From Gemmatimonadota bacterium (GTDB taxonomy: Bacteria; Gemmatimonadota; Gemmatimonadetes; Gemmatimonadales; GWC2-71-9), in contig CP070716.1 of the NCBI GenBank assembly GCA_020350425.1, positions 1,966,837 through 2,030,667 of the forward strand: a stretch of DNA of 63,831 nucleotides. Reading direction: 5' to 3'. Shown one piece after another: positions 61,132 through 63,831 of this stretch (position 1 is its first letter; every line of letters begins with the position of its first letter). Under the pieces are notes generated by a model. The model ran no database searches. It saw nothing but the letters and a program-made list of their open reading frames with translations, and was not told the DNA's origin. Both the position numbers and the translations under genes were made by a program.

Positions 61132-63147
61132 TTGCCTTTCCATATATCAGTTCGCCTTCTCACCCCCTCCCTGATGGTCGGGCTGCTGGCCGCGCCGGCG
61201 GCCGCGCAGCAGGATGAGGTGGCGACCGCGCGGCGCATCGCCGACGTGGCATCCATCGCGCTCGCGGAGTACGCCGAGGGGGTGGCGGACGGTGAGGTCG
61301 TCTCCGCCGAGGAGCTGAACGAGGCGCGGCTCTTCCTGGCCGACGCGCTGAGCACCGCCGAGGATCTCGGCCCCCGGGCCCGCTCGGCAGCTCTCCCCTA
61401 TCTCCAGCGCTTGCAGGCCGGCGTGGACGCGCTCGCGCCGGAGGCCGGACTGCAGGTGGAGCTGGCAGGGCTGAGGCGCGACCTCGCGGCGGCCGTGGGT
61501 GCGCCGCTCGACCCCATGCCGACCGCGGCGCCCTCGCTCGCGCGCGGCGAGCGGCTGTACGGGGAGTACTGCGCCTCCTGCCACGGCGACGCCGGGGGCG
61601 GCGACGGGGTGCTCGCCGCGTCACTCGAACCGCCGCCCGCCGATCTCGCCGACGCGGATGCGCTGCGGTCGGTGCCCCCCGTGGAGTTCTTTCGCAAGAT
61701 CAACGTCGGGGTAGCCGGCACGGCGATGCCTGGGTTCACCGAGCAGCTCGACGCCGACGAGCGCTGGGCCGTGGCGCTCTACGCCGCCACGCTGCGGTAC
61801 CCGCCGGACGTCCGGGCGGCCGGCGCGGGCGAGTTGGAGCGGCGCTGCGTGGACTGCGCCGCGTTCGTGAGCGACTTCCACCAGACCGCCCTCATGAGCG
61901 ACGACTCCCTCGCGACGCTGCTCGCCGCGCGTACCGGCGGCGGACTCGACGATGCGGAGCTCGCCCCGATGGTCGCCTATGCGCGCGCGGCCGGTGCGGC
62001 GGAGCAGCTGGGGGGCGACCGCCGCCTCGCCGCCGTGCGCACCGCGGCGCGGACGCGGGCGGTGCTGGAGGAGGCGGTGCTCGCGGCGAACGCGAGCGAC
62101 TACCCGGGCGCCGCGCGGCGCGCGCTGGATGCGTACCTCGTGTTCGAGGGGATCGAGAGCGGAGTGAAGGCGCGCGACGCCGCGGCGGCACGGCGGGTGG
62201 AGCAGGCCTTCGCCGACTTCCGCGGCGCCATCGCGCGTGAGGCGTCGGCGAGCGAAATGGCCGCGTCGCGGGATCGGGTGGAGGCGGCGCTCGACGCCGC
62301 CCTCGACATCATCACCGCCCAGGCGTCGCCGGGGCTGCTCTTCGGGCAGTCACTGGTGATCATGCTGCGTGAGGGCCTGGAGGCGATCCTCATCATTGGT
62401 GCGCTCGTCGCGTTTCTCACCAAGGCCGGCGCGACCGATCGCAAGCGCGACATGGGGCTGGGCGTGCTCGCCGCGCTCGGCGCCAGCCTGCTCACCGCCG
62501 TCGGGTTCGCCACGCTGTTTCGCAACGCCGCGGCGCAGCAGGAGGTGCTCGAGGGCGTCACGATGCTGGTGGCGGCCGCGGTGCTGTTCTGGGTCTCCTA
62601 CTGGCTCGTCTCCAAGATCGAGCTGCGCAAGTGGCAGCAGTTCGTGGGCTCCCAAATGCGGAAGGCGCTCGGCAGCAAGCGCGCCTGGGCGCTCGCAGCG
62701 GTAGCGTTCCTCGCGGTCTATCGCGAGGGTTTCGAGACGGTGCTGTTCTATGCCGCGCTGTTCACGACCTCGGACGGCACGGCGGCCGCCACCGGAGGAA
62801 TCGTGGGCGGCATCCTCGTCGGCGCCGTGCTGCTCGCCGTGGTCTACTATGCGATCGAGCGCTACGGCGTGCGCCTGCCGCTCAGGCCATTCTTCGTTGC
62901 CACCAGTGCGCTGCTCTACGTGATGGCGTTCAGCTTCGCGGGCAAGGGCGTCTCGGAGCTGCAGGAGGCGGGTGTCATTTCCATCACCCCGCTCGAGTGG
63001 CTCCCCTCGCTGCCCGCTCTCGGGGTGTTTCCCACCTATCAGACCTTCCTGACGCAGCTGTTCGTGGCGGCCGCGCTGGCTGGGGCGCTGGTGTGGGTGT
63101 TCTGGCTGGAACCGCTCAGGGCGAAGGCGGCGGTGAGAGCGGCGTGA
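61132..63147 (+). CDS. FTR1-family iron permease with periplasmic cytochrome c domain
   Basis: The 671-residue protein has a signal peptide (cleavage near AAPAAAQQDE), a helical stretch, a cytochrome c domain with CASCHGD (residues 147-152, CxxCH) and a Met-like sixth-ligand region (GTAMPGF), then seven or so membrane helices with both permease motifs: REGLEAIL and YREGFETVLF (RExxE). It would oxidise or couple electron transfer to ferrous iron uptake, as in FTR1 or EfeU systems. TTG at 61132 is used: starting at the ATG at 61174 would remove the basic N-terminus of the signal peptide. Confidence 0.9.
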   Translation: MPFHISVRLLTPSLMVGLLAAPAAAQQDEVATARRIADVASIALAEYAEGVADGEVVSAEELNEARLFLADALSTAEDLGPRARSAALPYLQRLQAGVDALAPEAGLQVELAGLRRDLAAAVGAPLDPMPTAAPSLARGERLYGEYCASCHGDAGGGDGVLAASLEPPPADLADADALRSVPPVEFFRKINVGVAGTAMPGFTEQLDADERWAVALYAATLRYPPDVRAAGAGELERRCVDCAAFVSDFHQTALMSDDSLATLLAARTGGGLDDAELAPMVAYARAAGAAEQLGGDRRLAAVRTAARTRAVLEEAVLAANASDYPGAARRALDAYLVFEGIESGVKARDAAAARRVEQAFADFRGAIAREASASEMAASRDRVEAALDAALDIITAQASPGLLFGQSLVIMLREGLEAILIIGALVAFLTKAGATDRKRDMGLGVLAALGASLLTAVGFATLFRNAAAQQEVLEGVTMLVAAAVLFWVSYWLVSKIELRKWQQFVGSQMRKALGSKRAWALAAVAFLAVYREGFETVLFYAALFTTSDGTAAATGGIVGGILVGAVLLAVVYYAIERYGVRLPLRPFFVATSALLYVMAFSFAGKGVSELQEAGVISITPLEWLPSLPALGVFPTYQTFLTQLFVAAALAGALVWVFWLEPLRAKAAVRAA

Positions 63148-63175
63148 GGACAGAACCCGCGCTCCCATAGCGACT

Positions 63176-63198
63176 TGCGCTGCGACGGAGGCAGCGCA
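63176..63198 (+). terminator. 8-bp hairpin after the FTR1 gene
   Basis: TGCGCTGC-GACGGAG-GCAGCGCA forms a perfect stem 29 nt after the FTR1 stop codon. No U-run follows (CAATCG). It separates the FTR1 gene from the mltG-like gene. Confidence 0.45.
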
Positions 63199-63255
63199 CA
63201 ATCGCACCGTTAGCTGCATCACCGACCCATCTCGGCGGCACCGCTAGCCTGGCGC

Positions 63256-63831
63256 ATGCTCCACGCACGACTGGTGCTCGTTTCGCTCTGCGCGGTCGCC
63301 GTGGCGGGGTGCGAGGTGCCCCCGCCGGCGGACGCGGTGTGGGTGACCGTTCCCTCCGGCGACTCGATCGCGGCGGTGGCGGAATCGCTCGCCGCCTACG
63401 ACATCGTCGAGTCGGCCGAGCAGTTCGAGCGCTTCGCCCGGATGAACCGCCGGCACCTCGGGATCGAGGCCGGCACCTATCCGCTGCGCCCCCGCCGTCC
63501 GATGGGTGAGGTGCTGGCGACGCTGCGGCGCGGCACGCCGCCGGTGACGCCGGTGACGATTCGCGAGCGCAGCACGCTGGCCGAGGTGGCGGGGCTGCTC
63601 GAGCGGTCCCTGGGGATCGAGGCCGAGCGCATCGAGGCGGCCGCGAGCGATGCGGACCTGCTCGAGCGGGTCGGCTCCCGGGCCGAGACCCTCGAGGGGT
63701 ACCTGTACCCCACGCGGTACTACTTCCCCACCGAGGCCGCCGCGCACGAGTTGGTGCGCCAGATGGTGGACACGTTCGAGGCGCGCTGGCTGCCGCACTG
63801 GACCCTCAGGCTCGACCAGCTCGGCATGACG
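63256..63831 (+). CDS. mltG: MltG-like endolytic transglycosylase (YceG), 3' end outside window
   Basis: The frame starts at ATG 63256 and is open through the last base (192 codons). Residues 1-19 are a lipoprotein signal ending AVAGC (Cys19), whereas E. coli MltG has a membrane anchor. The rest matches YceG: a LysM-like beginning (VTVPSGDSIAAVAESLAAYD), VTIRERSTLAEVAGLLE, and TLEGYLYPTRYYFP, which holds the catalytic Glu. It cuts nascent peptidoglycan and sets glycan length. Confidence 0.85.
   Translation, partial: MLHARLVLVSLCAVAVAGCEVPPPADAVWVTVPSGDSIAAVAESLAAYDIVESAEQFERFARMNRRHLGIEAGTYPLRPRRPMGEVLATLRRGTPPVTPVTIRERSTLAEVAGLLERSLGIEAERIEAAASDADLLERVGSRAETLEGYLYPTRYYFPTEAAAHELVRQMVDTFEARWLPHWTLRLDQLGMT

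Overview
The window is 63.8 kb of very GC-rich, gene-dense bacterial chromosome. Most neighbouring genes overlap by 1-26 nt or lie a few nt apart, GTG and TTG starts are common, and no intergenic space exceeds about 300 nt. I saw no rRNA or tRNA gene, insertion sequence, prophage or CRISPR array. The cell is a diderm: there is a BamA/TamA-type barrel protein followed by TamB, several lipoproteins, a Tat substrate and an MltG-like protein. A fused actinobacterial-type 2-oxoglutarate decarboxylase (Kgd) together with these diderm traits suggests a high-GC Gram-negative lineage such as Gemmatimonadota. That placement is inference; no marker here proves it.

Layout. 1-4.8 kb: end of a TPR protein, then a leftward operon otsB, GH65 phosphorylase, yggT, yggU. 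4.9-6.7 kb: a histone-deacetylase-fold protein with an unrecognised C-terminal half. 6.7-10.4 kb: fused E2/E1 2-oxoglutarate dehydrogenase. 10.5-11.7 kb: DinB and endonuclease V. 11.7-17.7 kb: a tightly overlapping five-gene leftward operon (CrtC/AttH-like protein, PLP decarboxylase, methyltransferase-PlsC fusion, ABC ATPase, ABC permease) with a divergent PAP2 phosphatase; it looks like a lipid- or amine-modifying and export system that I cannot name. 17.7-22.5 kb: a MoxR/Mg-chelatase-like ATPase, a cytidylate-kinase-like protein and a VWA protein, interrupted by an MFS exporter. 22.5-25.1 kb: a GH38-like Tat protein and a tiny lipoprotein.

25.2-32 kb is a formate dehydrogenase locus: fdhD, a NuoE-NuoF fusion, a 905-residue catalytic subunit interrupted by an in-frame UGA, and a cysteine desulfurase/selenocysteine lyase-like enzyme. 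The UGA sits exactly at the active-site Cys/Sec position and is followed by a SECIS-like hairpin with a GGUCU loop at the same distance as in E. coli fdhF, so this is a selenoprotein rather than a broken gene.

32-35 kb: a thioredoxin-fold protein, a DUF6265-like protein, an M20 amidohydrolase and an NTF2-like lipoprotein. 35-43 kb: a seven-gene leftward operon (LON domain, glcD, glcE, glcF, ygfZ, Nramp-like transporter, epimerase) built on glycolate oxidation and Fe-S maintenance. 43-46.7 kb: a primary-type sigma factor, then a 295-nt AT-richer gap holding four DnaA-box-like 9-mers, then aroB, phzF and a PduO-type cobalamin adenosyltransferase. 46.8-50.5 kb: an SLC12-like transporter and a FprA-type ferredoxin reductase. 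50.6-61 kb: a rightward operon tamA/bamA-like, tamB, diacylglycerol-kinase-like, zinc ribbon, P1 peptidase, HAD phosphatase, unknown membrane-anchored protein, acpS. 61-63.8 kb: a cytochrome c-FTR1 iron permease and the start of an MltG-like lipoprotein.
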